Assembly: GCF_023264855.1 (NCBI RefSeq)
Contig: NZ_JAHFUW010000028.1
Coordinates: 1-55,144 of the forward strand
Length of the DNA: 55,144 nucleotides
Source of the DNA: Herbiconiux sp.
GTDB taxonomy: Bacteria > Actinomycetota > Actinomycetes > Actinomycetales > Microbacteriaceae
Reading direction: 5' to 3'
Positions 7,770 through 15,874 of this stretch are shown here, piece by piece. Each line of letters starts with the position of its first letter. Position 1 is the first letter of the stretch. A program made the translations under genes and the position numbers. The notes under the pieces are model-generated. The model ran no database searches, was not told the DNA's origin, and saw only the letters and a list, made by a program, of their open reading frames with translations.

Positions 7770-9380
7770 ATGGCCCGTTCGACCTACCCCGACGTCGAGA
7801 TCCCCGCCCTGAGCGTGTACGACGCCCTGTTCGCCGGATTCGACGAGGCCGACCTCGACCGCATCGCGCTGATCGACGGCCCCACCGGCGACGAGACGAG
7901 CTACCGTCAGCTGATCGCGCAGGTCGACGCGCTCGCCGGAGCCCTCGCGGCCCGGGGCGTCGCGGTCGGCGACACCATCGGCATCCTCTGCCCGAACGTG
8001 CCCGCCTTCGCGACCGTCTTCCACGGCGTGCTGCGGGCCGGTGGCACCGCCACCACCATCAACTCGCTCTACACCGTCGGCGAGATCGCGAACCAGTTGC
8101 GGAGCGCGGATGCGCACTGGCTGTTCACCGTCTCGCCGCTGTACGCGCAGGCGGCGGAGGCGGCCGCTGCGGTCGGCATCGCCGACGACCACCTCGTGGT
8201 GATCGACGGCGTCGCAGGGCACCCGTCGCTGCGCGACCTGCTCTTCGACCGTGCGGGGCCGCCGGAGGTGTCGTTCGACCCCGCCACGCACCTCGCCGTG
8301 CTGCCCTACTCCTCCGGCACCACGGGGCACCCCAAGGGCGTGATGCTCACCCACAGCAACCTCGTGGCGAACATCCTGCAGTGCTCGGATGCCATTCCGC
8401 TCGGCCGCGACGACCGGGTTCTCGCGGTGCTTCCGTTCTTCCACATCTACGGCATGTCGGTGCTGCTGAACTACGCGCTGCTGAAGCGCGCGAGCCTGGT
8501 GACCATGCCCAAGTTCGACCTCGCCGACTTCCTCCGCACGGTCAGCGAGCACCGCTGCACCTGGATCTTCATCGCCCCGCCGATCGCGGTGGCCCTGGCC
8601 AAGCATCCGATGGTCGGCGAGTACGACCTCTCGAGCGTCGAGGTCGTCTTCTCGGGTGCGGCGCCGCTGGACGGCGCGCTCGCCCGAGCGGTGGCCGAGC
8701 GGCTGGACTGCATCGTCTGCCAGGGCTACGGCATGACCGAGACCAGCCCGGTCACGCACGCCGTTCCGCCTACGGCGACCGGGATCGACCGCTCGGCGAT
8801 CGGCCTGGCCGTGCCCAACACGGAGTGCCGCGTGGTCGACACCGAGACGGGCGCCGACGTCGAGGTTCCGGATGCCGGCCCGAGCGCGCCGGGCGAACTC
8901 CTCATCCGCGGACCCCAGGTGATGCCGGGCTACCTGCACGACGAGGACGCCACGCGGCACACCCTCGACGCCGACGGCTGGCTGCACACCGGCGACATCG
9001 CCACGGTCGACGCCGACGGCGTGTACACGATCGTCGACCGGCTGAAGGAGCTGATCAAGTACAAGGGGTACCAGGTGGCTCCGGCCGTGCTGGAGGCGGT
9101 GCTGCTGGCGCATCCGGATGTCGCCGACGCCGCCGTGATCGGCGTCACCGACGACGACGGGCAGGAGGTGCCCAAGGCGTTCGTGGTGCGCCGCGCCCAG
9201 GGCGATGCGGCGGCCGGCCTCGACGAAGACACCGTCATCGCCTGGGTGCAGGAGCGCGTCGCCCCGCACGAGAAGGTGCGTCTGGTGGAGTTCATCGACG
9301 TCATCCCGAAGTCGACCTCGGGCAAGATCCTGCGCAAAGACCTGCGGGCTCGGGTGGGCCGCCACGCCGCCGTCTCGTGA
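7770..9380 (+). CDS. 4-coumarate--CoA ligase-like AMP-binding acyl-CoA synthetase
   Basis: 536 residues of the adenylate-forming ANL superfamily. It activates a carboxylate with ATP to an acyl-AMP and then forms the CoA thioester. Motifs in order: YSSGTTGHPKG (180-190, phosphate loop), YGMTE (320-324), GWLHTGD (403-409), DRLKELIKYKGYQV (423-436, hinge) and KSTSGKILRKDL, with catalytic Lys519. The overall pattern, including the KGYQVAP hinge, is that of 4CL/firefly-luciferase-like ligases, so aryl or medium-chain fatty acids are likely substrates. AAGGAG precedes the ATG. The next gene is a dienelactone-hydrolase-like enzyme 41 bp on, but the pairing is not diagnostic of a pathway. Confidence 0.92.
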   Translation: MARSTYPDVEIPALSVYDALFAGFDEADLDRIALIDGPTGDETSYRQLIAQVDALAGALAARGVAVGDTIGILCPNVPAFATVFHGVLRAGGTATTINSLYTVGEIANQLRSADAHWLFTVSPLYAQAAEAAAAVGIADDHLVVIDGVAGHPSLRDLLFDRAGPPEVSFDPATHLAVLPYSSGTTGHPKGVMLTHSNLVANILQCSDAIPLGRDDRVLAVLPFFHIYGMSVLLNYALLKRASLVTMPKFDLADFLRTVSEHRCTWIFIAPPIAVALAKHPMVGEYDLSSVEVVFSGAAPLDGALARAVAERLDCIVCQGYGMTETSPVTHAVPPTATGIDRSAIGLAVPNTECRVVDTETGADVEVPDAGPSAPGELLIRGPQVMPGYLHDEDATRHTLDADGWLHTGDIATVDADGVYTIVDRLKELIKYKGYQVAPAVLEAVLLAHPDVADAAVIGVTDDDGQEVPKAFVVRRAQGDAAAGLDEDTVIAWVQERVAPHEKVRLVEFIDVIPKSTSGKILRKDLRARVGRHAAVS

Positions 9381-9421
9381 TGCCGGGTCTGCGTGTCACC
9401 CGGTCGTGATAGACCGGAGGG

Positions 9422-10186
9422 ATGACGACGATCTCTCCCCAGCACCAGACCATGCTCGACACCGTGCCGCTGCCCGCGGGCGCCCGCATCGAGAGCGAGC
9501 GCATCGCCTACGAGGTGCCGGGCGCTCCGGCGGACGGGCAGCTGGTCTGGAACGCCGCGGCCGAGGGCCCGCAGCCCGCGGTGCTCGTGCTGCACGACTG
9601 GTTCGGTGAGGGAGAGTACGTGCGCACACGCGCCGAGATGCTCGCGCGGTCGGGCTACGTGGCCTTCGCCGCCGATCTCTACGGCACAGGCGTGCGGCCC
9701 GATACGAACGAGGAGGCGTCCGGTCTCGCGCACCACTACTACGGCGACCTGCCGGCCCTGCGCGAGCGGGTGCGGGCCGGGTACGACGTGCTCGCGGCCG
9801 ACCTGCGGGTCGATCCCGAGCGGATCGCCGTGATCGGCTACTGCTTCGGCGGTTCCGCCTCGATCGAGTTCGCGCGCACGGGGGCGCCGATCGCGGGTGT
9901 GGTGTCGTTCCACGGCGGCCTCGTCACGCACGATCCCGCCGATGTCGACGCCCTCGAGGCACCGCTGCTCGTGCTCACGGGGGCGGCGGATCCGGTGGTT
10001 CCCGACGAAGCCGTGCTCGCGTTCGAGAACGAGTTGCGCACGAAGCCCGGGCTCGACTGGCAGGTGGTGAGCTACAGCGAGACGCCGCACGCGTTCACGC
10101 AGCCGATGATCCCGAGCTTCCGGCCCAAGGCCAATGCGCGCAGCTGGGCGGCGATGGAGGGATTTCTCGCCGAAGTACTCGCCTGA
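9422..10186 (+). CDS. Dienelactone hydrolase family protein
   Basis: 254 residues with the alpha/beta-hydrolase fold and a Cys-Asp-His triad: Cys141 in GYCFGG, Asp190 in GAADPVV, His223 in ETPHAFT. Family members cleave dienelactones or related esters, but many homologues have unknown substrates. The Cys nucleophile, rather than Ser, supports assignment to the DLH branch. The ATG is directly preceded by GGAGGG with no spacer, which is too close for a ribosome site. TAGACC six nt before the ATG suggests a leaderless transcript instead. Confidence 0.88.
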   Translation: MTTISPQHQTMLDTVPLPAGARIESERIAYEVPGAPADGQLVWNAAAEGPQPAVLVLHDWFGEGEYVRTRAEMLARSGYVAFAADLYGTGVRPDTNEEASGLAHHYYGDLPALRERVRAGYDVLAADLRVDPERIAVIGYCFGGSASIEFARTGAPIAGVVSFHGGLVTHDPADVDALEAPLLVLTGAADPVVPDEAVLAFENELRTKPGLDWQVVSYSETPHAFTQPMIPSFRPKANARSWAAMEGFLAEVLA

Positions 10187-10204
10187 GCGGTCGAGTCGTG
10201 ACAT

Positions 10205-10221
10205 TGTGAACAGTGTCCACA
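10205..10221. promoter_or_regulatory. Palindromic operator-like site before the VOC gene
   Basis: TGTGAACAGTGTCCACA is a 17-bp near-perfect palindrome with one mismatched pair. It sits 34 bp upstream of the VOC ATG. A related site (14 of 17 positions) occurs at 26138-26154 next to a tetR gene, so it may be bound by that TetR protein. Confidence 0.5.
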
Positions 10222-10254
10222 TCGGATGTGCTCGAACGACATCAGGAGATCACC

Positions 10255-10638
10255 ATGGTGACAGCGGTTCACGGATTCAGCGGTTTCAGCGTCGACGACA
10301 TCGACGCGGCGCGCGCGTTCTACGGTGAGGCACTCGGCCTGCCGGTGACGACGAACGAGATGGGCATGCTGGGGATCACCGTGCCGGGTGGTGCCGAGGT
10401 GATGGTGTACCCCAAACCCGACCACGCGCCGGCGGTGTTCACCATCCTGAACCTCGTGGTGGACGACATCGATGCGGCGGTCGACGAGCTCACCGCCGCG
10501 GGCATCGAGCTGGTGCGCTACGAGGGCATGCCGCAAGACGAGAAGGGCGTGATGCGCGGAAAGGCCGCTGATCGTGGGCCCGACATCGCGTGGTTCCTCG
10601 ATCCGGCCGGCAACATCCTCTCGGTGCTGTCGAACTAG
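10255..10638 (+). CDS. VOC (glyoxalase/bleomycin-resistance fold) family protein
   Basis: 127 residues with one vicinal-oxygen-chelate module: GFSGFSVDDIDAARAFYGEALGLPV, then the central strand pair, then ILNLVVDDIDAAVDELTAAGI and DIAWFLDPAGNILSVL. These proteins bind metals or small molecules as dimers. Metal ligands are not all apparent, so the function is unassigned. The start at 10255 is chosen because of CAGGAG upstream; an in-frame ATG at 10213 would place the operator region inside the gene. Regulation by a TetR repressor is suggested by the palindrome at 10205-10221. Confidence 0.85.
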   Translation: MVTAVHGFSGFSVDDIDAARAFYGEALGLPVTTNEMGMLGITVPGGAEVMVYPKPDHAPAVFTILNLVVDDIDAAVDELTAAGIELVRYEGMPQDEKGVMRGKAADRGPDIAWFLDPAGNILSVLSN

Positions 10639-10657
10639 CGCCGCGGGGCGCCGCGTC

Positions 10658-11143
10658 TCAGCGGGGGAGGGCGGCCTCCACGGCGGCGACCACCTCGGGG
10701 GCGTCGGGCTCGGTGCGCGGGCGGAAGCGGCTGACCGTGCCGTCGGGCGCGATCAAAAACTTCTCGAAGTTCCACTGCACGTCGCCGGCCGTGCCGTCCG
10801 CATCCGCGATCTCCACCAGCTCGCGGTAGAGCGGGTGACGGCCCTCGCCGTTCACCTCGCTCTTGGCCAGCAGCGGGAAGGTCACGCCGTAGGTGGCCGA
10901 GCAGAACTCCACGATCTCGTCGGCGGTGCCCGGCTCCTGCCCGTTGAACTGGTTGCAGGGCACGCCCAGCACCGTGAACCCGCGGTCGGCGTACTGCCTC
11001 TGCAACTGCTCGAGCTTCTCGTACTGCGGGGTGAGCCCGCAGCGCGAGGCCACGTTCACGATCAGCACCGCGTCGCCGGCGTAGTCGGCGAGAGAGGTGG
11101 CGGTGCCGTCGATGGTCTGCAGAGGGATGTCGCGAAGAGTCAC
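10658..11143 (-). CDS. Glutathione peroxidase-family thiol peroxidase
   Basis: 161 residues. The peroxidatic Cys35 lies in NVASRCGLTPQY; Gln69 (NQFNGQEPG) and Trp124 (WNFEKF) complete the usual catalytic set. Cys81 (EIVEFC) is at the position of the resolving cysteine of thioredoxin-dependent members, so the likely reductant is thioredoxin or mycoredoxin rather than glutathione, which actinobacteria generally lack. It is the last gene of a tetR-acetyltransferase-gpx run. The start is GTG, six nt after TAGCGT, and the TAG of that box is the stop codon of the upstream gene. It may therefore also have its own leaderless transcript. Confidence 0.93.
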   Translation of the reverse strand: MTLRDIPLQTIDGTATSLADYAGDAVLIVNVASRCGLTPQYEKLEQLQRQYADRGFTVLGVPCNQFNGQEPGTADEIVEFCSATYGVTFPLLAKSEVNGEGRHPLYRELVEIADADGTAGDVQWNFEKFLIAPDGTVSRFRPRTEPDAPEVVAAVEAALPR

Positions 11144-11152
11144 CCCATCACG

Positions 11153-11482
11153 CTACAGCGAGGCGCGCAGCCGGATCGACACGGGGTCGAGGATGTCGTC
11201 GAAGTCGTGGTGCTTCTTCACGTAGGAGTCGACGAACGGGCACACGGCGACGGCTCGAAGACCCGCGTCGCGCACCTGACCCAGTGCACCCTTGATCAGG
11301 ATGCTGCCGTACCCCTTGCCGCCCTCGGCGGGGTCGATCTCGGTGTGCACGAACACGCGCTGCTCGCCGCGATCGACGTACTCGGTGATGCCCACCTCGC
11401 GGCCCTCGGCCACCAGCACGTAGCGGTTGTGCGCGTCATCGGCCACGACCTCGGTCGGGCTCGCATTCGTTTCGTCGCTCAT
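11153..11482 (-). CDS. GNAT-like (NATD1-type) N-acetyltransferase
   Basis: 109 residues forming a minimal acetyltransferase fold. The acetyl-CoA loop is seen in EGGKGYGSILIKGALGQVRDAGL, followed by AVCPFVDSYVKKHHDF, the hallmark of the short NATD1/YjdJ group. The substrate is unknown. The ATG overlaps the stop of the upstream tetR in an ATGA junction. In addition, TAGCCT sits six nt before the ATG, so a second leaderless transcript is possible. It lies between a regulator and a peroxidase, which suggests, but does not show, a stress role. Confidence 0.87.
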   Translation of the reverse strand: MSDETNASPTEVVADDAHNRYVLVAEGREVGITEYVDRGEQRVFVHTEIDPAEGGKGYGSILIKGALGQVRDAGLRAVAVCPFVDSYVKKHHDFDDILDPVSIRLRASL

Positions 11483-12126
11483 GCTCCCAGGCTACGCCCG
11501 TAGAGCGTCAGGAAGGCCTCCGCGCCGGCGACCGCCCGCGCCTCGAGCGCCGCCCTCGGGGCCGTCGCCGCCGACTCGAACAGGGCGCGGTCCAGCGTGG
11601 CGCCGAGCACCAGGAAGGCGAAGTGCTCGCTCGCCAGCGCGGCATCGGGCAGGGCGATCGAACCGAGCGCCGCGTACCGCTCGAGGCGTCGGCGGATGGC
11701 GTCCATCACGAGGGCCGGAGCCCGCCGGTAGTACTCCCGGGCGAGGTCGGGGAAGCGAGCCGCCTCACCGATCAACAGCCGCCGCACCCGCACCACCCGC
11801 GGATTCAGCACCGCCGTGGCGTGATTCAGGGCGAGCTCGCGCAATTCGACCTCGAGCGGGCGCACGCCGACCGGGCCTTCGTGCAGATCGCGCGCGAAGC
11901 CCTCGGCGATGTCGGTGGTCGACTCGACGACCGCCCGGAAGAGCCGTTCCTTCGTCTCGAACAGGTTGTAGACGGTGCGTTTGGAGACGCCCGCCTCGTC
12001 GGCGATCCGGTCAACGTTGGATCCGACGTAGCCGTGCTCGAGGAAGTGCTCCGTGGCGGCGGTCACGATCGTGGCGCGGGACCGCGCGGGTCGCGGATCG
12101 CCGGCCCCACTCGCGGTCTCGCGCAT
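11479..12126 (-). CDS. TetR/AcrR family transcriptional regulator
   Basis: 215 residues. The N-terminal helix-turn-helix domain runs from about 18 to 64 (RATIVTAATEHFLEHGYVGSNVDRIADEAGVSKRTVYNLFETKERLF), with a variable ligand-binding domain after it. AGGAG seven nt before the ATG is a good ribosome site. It is divergent from a DUF998 membrane protein gene across an 83-bp gap with two overlapping dyads, and heads an operon with an acetyltransferase and a peroxidase. Autoregulation and control of the membrane protein are the simplest inference. Confidence 0.92.
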   Translation of the reverse strand: MRETASGAGDPRPARSRATIVTAATEHFLEHGYVGSNVDRIADEAGVSKRTVYNLFETKERLFRAVVESTTDIAEGFARDLHEGPVGVRPLEVELRELALNHATAVLNPRVVRVRRLLIGEAARFPDLAREYYRRAPALVMDAIRRRLERYAALGSIALPDAALASEHFAFLVLGATLDRALFESAATAPRAALEARAVAGAEAFLTLYGRSLGA

Positions 12127-12138
12127 CCGGCTGCTCCT

Positions 12139-12166
12139 GGTGTATTAATTGCACTGACTGGTGTAA
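12139..12166. promoter_or_regulatory. Overlapping dyads in the tetR/DUF998 divergent promoter
   Basis: Three half-sites (GGTGTA, TTGCAC, GGTGTA) alternate in orientation. They make two overlapping imperfect palindromes, GGTGTATTAATTGCAC (12139-12154) and TTGCACTGACTGGTGTAA (12149-12166). The stretch is AT-rich for this genome. A TetR dimer pair, one on each dyad, would fit. Confidence 0.5.
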
Positions 12167-12209
12167 AAAATGCCTGGCTCAAACGTAGCAGCCGACCGAG
12201 GAGGACCCG

Positions 12210-12956
12210 ATGGTGACACCCGAAGCAGCGTCCGGCGCCGACCTGCCCACCTCCGCCGAGCCTTCGGGCGATGTCCCCGACGCCGGGGGCTTCGACCGCG
12301 GTGCCGCCGTCACCCGGTCGATGCTCGGCTGGGGAGTCGTGGCCGGTCCGTTCTACCTGATCTTCGGGCTGATCCTCGCCTTCACCCGTCCCGGATTCGA
12401 CCTCGGGCAGCACGCCCTGAGCCTGCTCCTGCTCGGTGACGCCGGGTGGCTGCAGGGCATCGACCTCGTGCTGAGCGGCGCCATGGTGGTCGTGGCGGCG
12501 TTCGGGCTGGCGCGCACGCCCGCCGCGTCGAGGGCCGGAGCGGTGCTGATCGGGGTCTACGGCCTGTGCCTGGTGCTGAGCGCGATCTTCCCGCCGGATG
12601 CCGTGGCCGGCTTCCCGCCCGGATCGGCCGGCGGGAGCGGCTCGGCGAGCGGCATCCTGCATCTCGCGTTCGGCGGCATCGGCTTCCTCTGCCTCGGCAT
12701 CGCCGGCTTCGTGCTCGGCGCGTGGTTCGCCCGACGTGGCGCCCGCGGCACCGCGTGGGCGGCACGCCTCGGCGGTACCGTCGTCATCCTCGGCTTCGCC
12801 GGCGGTGCCGCGCTCTCGCCGGGCCCCGTCGGCATCGCGCTGCTCTGGCTGGCGGTCGTGGTGGGTTGGGCGCTGCTCGCGTTCGTCTCGGTCGCGGCCT
12901 ACCGCGCGGTTCCGCATCCGCTGCTCGCCCAGCGACCGGCGACGACACCGGCGTAG
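12210..12956 (+). CDS. DUF998 family membrane protein
   Basis: 248 residues with about six hydrophobic helices after a 35-residue hydrophilic N-terminus. The segment TRPGFDLGQHALSLLLLGDAGWLQ is the characteristic DUF998 motif between the first two helices. The family has no established biochemical role. GAGGAGG lies just before the ATG. It is transcribed away from the tetR gene and so is a probable target of that repressor. The gene converges closely on tag. Confidence 0.87.
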   Translation: MVTPEAASGADLPTSAEPSGDVPDAGGFDRGAAVTRSMLGWGVVAGPFYLIFGLILAFTRPGFDLGQHALSLLLLGDAGWLQGIDLVLSGAMVVVAAFGLARTPAASRAGAVLIGVYGLCLVLSAIFPPDAVAGFPPGSAGGSGSASGILHLAFGGIGFLCLGIAGFVLGAWFARRGARGTAWAARLGGTVVILGFAGGAALSPGPVGIALLWLAVVVGWALLAFVSVAAYRAVPHPLLAQRPATTPA

Positions 12957-12971
12957 CGGGCGCCGGCCGGG

Positions 12972-13604
12972 TCAGCGGGGCCAGATGCCGGAGCTGCCCC
13001 GGCGGTGGCTGGCGAGCAGGTGCGTGTCGATCAGGCCGGCGGCCTCCATCAGGGCGAACATCGTGGTGGGGCCGACGAAGCGGAAGCCCTTCGCCCGGAG
13101 GGCCGCGGCCAGCGCGATCGACTCCGGCGAGGTCGTCGGGATGTCGTCGAAGCGGGCCGGCGCCGGGGTCTGCGCGGGCCGGAACGACCAGATCAGGCCC
13201 ACGAGCCCGCCGTCGACCTCCGGATCGGCGCGCAGCGCCACGGTCGCCCGGGCATTGGCGATGGTGGCGGTGATCTTCGCGCGATTGCGGATGATGCCCG
13301 CGTCGCCCAGCAGGCGCTCGATGTCGGCCTCGCCGTAGCCGGCCACGGCATCCGGATCGAAGTCGTCGAACGCCGCCCGGAACGCCGGACGCTTGCGCAG
13401 GATCGTCGCCCACGACAGCCCCGACTGGAACGCCTCGAGGCTCACCCGCTCGAAGAGCTCCTGCTCGTCGCGCACCGGCATGCCCCACTCGGTGTCGTAG
13501 TACTCCCGCAGCAGGGGGTCGACGGATGCCCAGGCCGGCCGGGCGAGCCCGTCGTCTCCGAGCACCACGCCCGAGTCGGCCGGCATCCGATCGTCGAGGT
13601 CCAC
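12972..13604 (-). CDS. tag: DNA-3-methyladenine glycosylase I
   Basis: About 210 residues. It removes 3-methyladenine from DNA. Diagnostic regions: REYYDTEWGMPVRDEQELFERVSLEAFQSGLSW (substrate pocket Glu and Trp), ILRKRPAFRAAFDDFDP, NRAKITATIANARA, and GFRFVGPTTMFALMEAAGLIDTH. The C-terminus keeps His in DTHLLASHRR. The frame is open further upstream but becomes acidic nonsense. I chose GTG 13604, preceded by an AT-rich AATACT box at seven nt; ATG 13586 is the alternative, and neither has a clear ribosome site. It acts in the same repair field as ogt and the AlkA-like gene in this window. Confidence 0.92.
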   Translation of the reverse strand: MDLDDRMPADSGVVLGDDGLARPAWASVDPLLREYYDTEWGMPVRDEQELFERVSLEAFQSGLSWATILRKRPAFRAAFDDFDPDAVAGYGEADIERLLGDAGIIRNRAKITATIANARATVALRADPEVDGGLVGLIWSFRPAQTPAPARFDDIPTTSPESIALAAALRAKGFRFVGPTTMFALMEAAGLIDTHLLASHRRGSSGIWPR

Positions 13605-13661
13605 ACCCTCTAGTATTGGGGAAGCCACTGAATCGACGACACCGCATCGGAGAACCCGCGA

Positions 13662-13823
13662 ATGAACGTGCTCGCTGCCATCGGCGCCATCCTGCTCTTC
13701 TTGTTGGGGATGTTCCTGTTCGGCCTGCTCGAGAACGCCTGGGTCTTCTTCGCCGGCATCCTGTGCGTCTCCGCGTCGCTGTTCATCGTGTTCTCCGTGC
13801 TGCCGACGCAGCGCCGCCACTGA
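13662..13823 (+). CDS. Small two-helix membrane protein, 53 residues
   Basis: A short reading frame divergent from tag. The ATG at 13662 has GGAG nine nt upstream, and TAGTAT at 13611-13616 can serve as the -10 box. The product starts MNVLAAIGAILLFLLGMFLF and contains two hydrophobic segments (about 3-22 and 27-47) split by ENAW, ending in a short basic tail QRRH. This is a plausible double-spanning inner-membrane microprotein. I do not recognise a family. The composition (Phe/Leu/Ile-rich, clean hydrophobic blocks) argues for a real gene. Confidence 0.72.
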   Translation: MNVLAAIGAILLFLLGMFLFGLLENAWVFFAGILCVSASLFIVFSVLPTQRRH

Positions 13824-13862
13824 CCGCGGCCGCTCCGGTCGCAGCGCTCCGCGGCACCGGGC

Positions 13863-14891
13863 TCAGCTGCGGCTGACGACGACCTTCCCGATCGACGTTC
13901 CCGACTCCACCAGGGCGTGCGCCTCGCGCAGTGTCGCCGCATCCAGCGGGGTCAGGATGCGCGTCGCCGTCGTGCGCAGCGCGCCCGACTCCACCAGCTC
14001 GGCCACCGAGTCGAGGATGCGGTGCTGCTCCACCATGTCGGGCGTCTGGTAGGTCGAGCGGGCGAACATGAACTCCCAGTGGAAGCCGAGCGCCTTCGGC
14101 TTCAGCGAGGTCACGTCGAGCACATCGGGGTCGTCGATCGCGACGATCTGGCCGAAGGGCTTCAGCACCTCCACCAGGGCCGGCAGGTTCGCCTTCGTGC
14201 GCTGGGTGCTGAACACCCAGTCGATGCCCTCGGGCGCGAGCTCGGCGATCTGCGGAGCGAGCTCGCGGGAGTGGTCGACCACCAGGTCGGCACCGAGCTC
14301 GGTCACCCACCCCACGGTCTCGGGCCGTGAGGCGGTCGCGATGACCGTCACGCCGGTGAGCGTCTTGGCGAGCTGGACGACCATCGACCCGACGCCGCCG
14401 GCCCCGCCGACCACGAGCAGGGTGCCGTGGGAGTCGCCGGTAAGCCGCAGCTGACGCAGCAGGCCCTCCCAGGCGGTGAGCGAGGTCAGGGGCAGCGCGG
14501 CGGCCTCGGCGAACGAGAGGATGGCGGGCTTCCGCCCCACCAACCGCTCGTCGACGAGCTGGTAGCCCGCGTTGGAGCCCGCCCGCAGCACGCTGCCGGC
14601 GTAGTAGACCTCGTCGCCGGGGGAGAAGAACTCGACCGCCTCGCCCACGGCGGCGACCGTGCCGGCCGCGTCGAACCCGAGGATGCCGTCGCCGATCGGC
14701 TCGGCCTTCGCCCGCCGCTTCACGTCGACCGGGTTCACCGAGACCGCCTCGACGCGCACCAGCAGGTCGTGCGGGCCGGGTGCGGGCACCTCGACCTCGG
14801 CGTCGACGAAGCTGTCCGGAGCGTCGACCGCGCCGGGAGCGCGGTAGATCACGGCGGGCATGGCGGAGGGGATCGGCAGCAGATCGGTCAT
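13863..14891 (-). CDS. Zinc-binding-alcohol-dehydrogenase-family oxidoreductase (zinc-free)
   Basis: 342 residues of the medium-chain dehydrogenase/reductase superfamily, closest in pattern to the quinone-reductase-like adh_fam_1 group. Landmarks are VEAVSVNPVDVKRR, GFDAAGTVAAVGEAV, the NADPH loop VVGGAGGVGSMVVQLAKTLTG, LGADLVVDHS, and the end AHALVESGTSIGKVVV. Catalytic zinc cysteines are missing, so it probably reduces quinones, enones or related carbonyls with NADPH. TAGCGT lies exactly six nt before the ATG, consistent with a leaderless mRNA. It is one of two such enzymes in the window. Confidence 0.88.
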   Translation of the reverse strand: MTDLLPIPSAMPAVIYRAPGAVDAPDSFVDAEVEVPAPGPHDLLVRVEAVSVNPVDVKRRAKAEPIGDGILGFDAAGTVAAVGEAVEFFSPGDEVYYAGSVLRAGSNAGYQLVDERLVGRKPAILSFAEAAALPLTSLTAWEGLLRQLRLTGDSHGTLLVVGGAGGVGSMVVQLAKTLTGVTVIATASRPETVGWVTELGADLVVDHSRELAPQIAELAPEGIDWVFSTQRTKANLPALVEVLKPFGQIVAIDDPDVLDVTSLKPKALGFHWEFMFARSTYQTPDMVEQHRILDSVAELVESGALRTTATRILTPLDAATLREAHALVESGTSIGKVVVSRS

Positions 14892-14933
14892 GCTCCGACG
14901 CTACCGCGCACGCCGCCCGGGCGGCACGCCGCT

Positions 14934-15371
14934 CTAGGCCAGCAGTTCGCCGAGCGCCTTCTCGATGCGGCGCTGCCGCGTGGCATCCGTCTTCGCACCC
15001 TCGATCGAGAGCACGATCCGCCGCTTGTTGCTGTAGGAGAGCGCGGCGAAGGCCGCCGCGGCATCGGCTTCGGCGCCCAGCGCCTCGGCCAGATCGGCCG
15101 GCACCTCCACCTCGCGCGGCTGCTCGTCGAGCTGCACGTCGACCTCGACCGTCTCGCCCGCCGTCACGCCCGCGCCCGCGCGGTTCTCGGCGCTCAGCGC
15201 GATCAGGTACTGCCCTGTGTAGAACACGATCGAGCTGCGGTAGCTGTAGCCGTTGATGGTGACCACCACAGGGATCCGCTTGCCCGCATCCAGGGCCTCC
15301 ACGACGCTCTCAGGCACGGGGATGCCGGTCGCCGTCTTCCCGCTGGACAGGATCGTCGCCTCGAACATCAT
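14934..15371 (-). CDS. DUF1905/YdeI-OmdA-like protein
   Basis: About 145 residues. The N-terminal half is a DUF1905 beta-barrel (FEATILSSGKTATGIPVPESVVEALDAGKRIPVVVTINGYSYRSSI). The C-terminal helical half ends FAALSYSNKRRIVLSIEGAKTDATRQRRIEKALGEL, the bacteriocin-protection (OmdA/YdeI) motif. The molecular function is unknown; homologues are linked with envelope stress or antimicrobial-peptide tolerance. The start at 15371 has CATAAT six nt upstream, giving a leaderless promoter divergent from merR; the immediately following ATG is a second possibility. Confidence 0.83.
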   Translation of the reverse strand: MMFEATILSSGKTATGIPVPESVVEALDAGKRIPVVVTINGYSYRSSIVFYTGQYLIALSAENRAGAGVTAGETVEVDVQLDEQPREVEVPADLAEALGAEADAAAAFAALSYSNKRRIVLSIEGAKTDATRQRRIEKALGELLA

Positions 15372-15411
15372 GACTGAATTATGGGGGTTGCCGGTGGATG
15401 CTGCCACTCGT

Positions 15412-15442
15412 TTGACTTAGAGCGCACTCGAAGTTCTATCGT
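15412..15442 (+). promoter_or_regulatory. MerR-type promoter with 19-bp spacer
   Basis: The -35 box TTGACT (15412-15417) and the -10 box TATCGT (15437-15442) are separated by 19 bp, the stretched spacing used by MerR activators. A dyad ACTTAGAGCG/CACTCGAAGT (15415-15434) fills the spacer. This matches the operator style of AdhR/NmlR-like MerR proteins that control aldo/keto reductases. Transcription would start at or next to the ATG at 15450. Confidence 0.82.
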
Positions 15443-15449
15443 GGCCGAT

Positions 15450-15874
15450 ATGACCCTCACCGCACCGGCGCCGCAGCCTGGATCGAGCGCCCCCGGCCTC
15501 GGCGACCTGAGCATCGCCGAGGTCGCCGAACGGCTCGGCATCTCCGCTCACACCCTCCGCTACTACGAGCGCGAGGGGCTGCTGCTCCGGCCGGTGGGCC
15601 GAGCCTCCTCGAGCCATCGCCGCTACACCGAGGCCGACCTCACCTGGCTCGGCTTCCTCACCAAGCTGCGGCTCACCGCGATGCCGATCGCGCGCATCAA
15701 GGAGTACGCCGAGCTGGTGCGCCGGGATGCCACGGGAGAGGACACCGAACCCGAGCGCCTCGCCCTGCTGCGCGACCATCGCACCGCCGTGCTCGCCCAG
15801 CTCGACCAGATCACCCAGAGCCTGGCCGCGATCGACTTCAAGATCGCGAGCTACGAAGAAAGGAACACCCCCTC

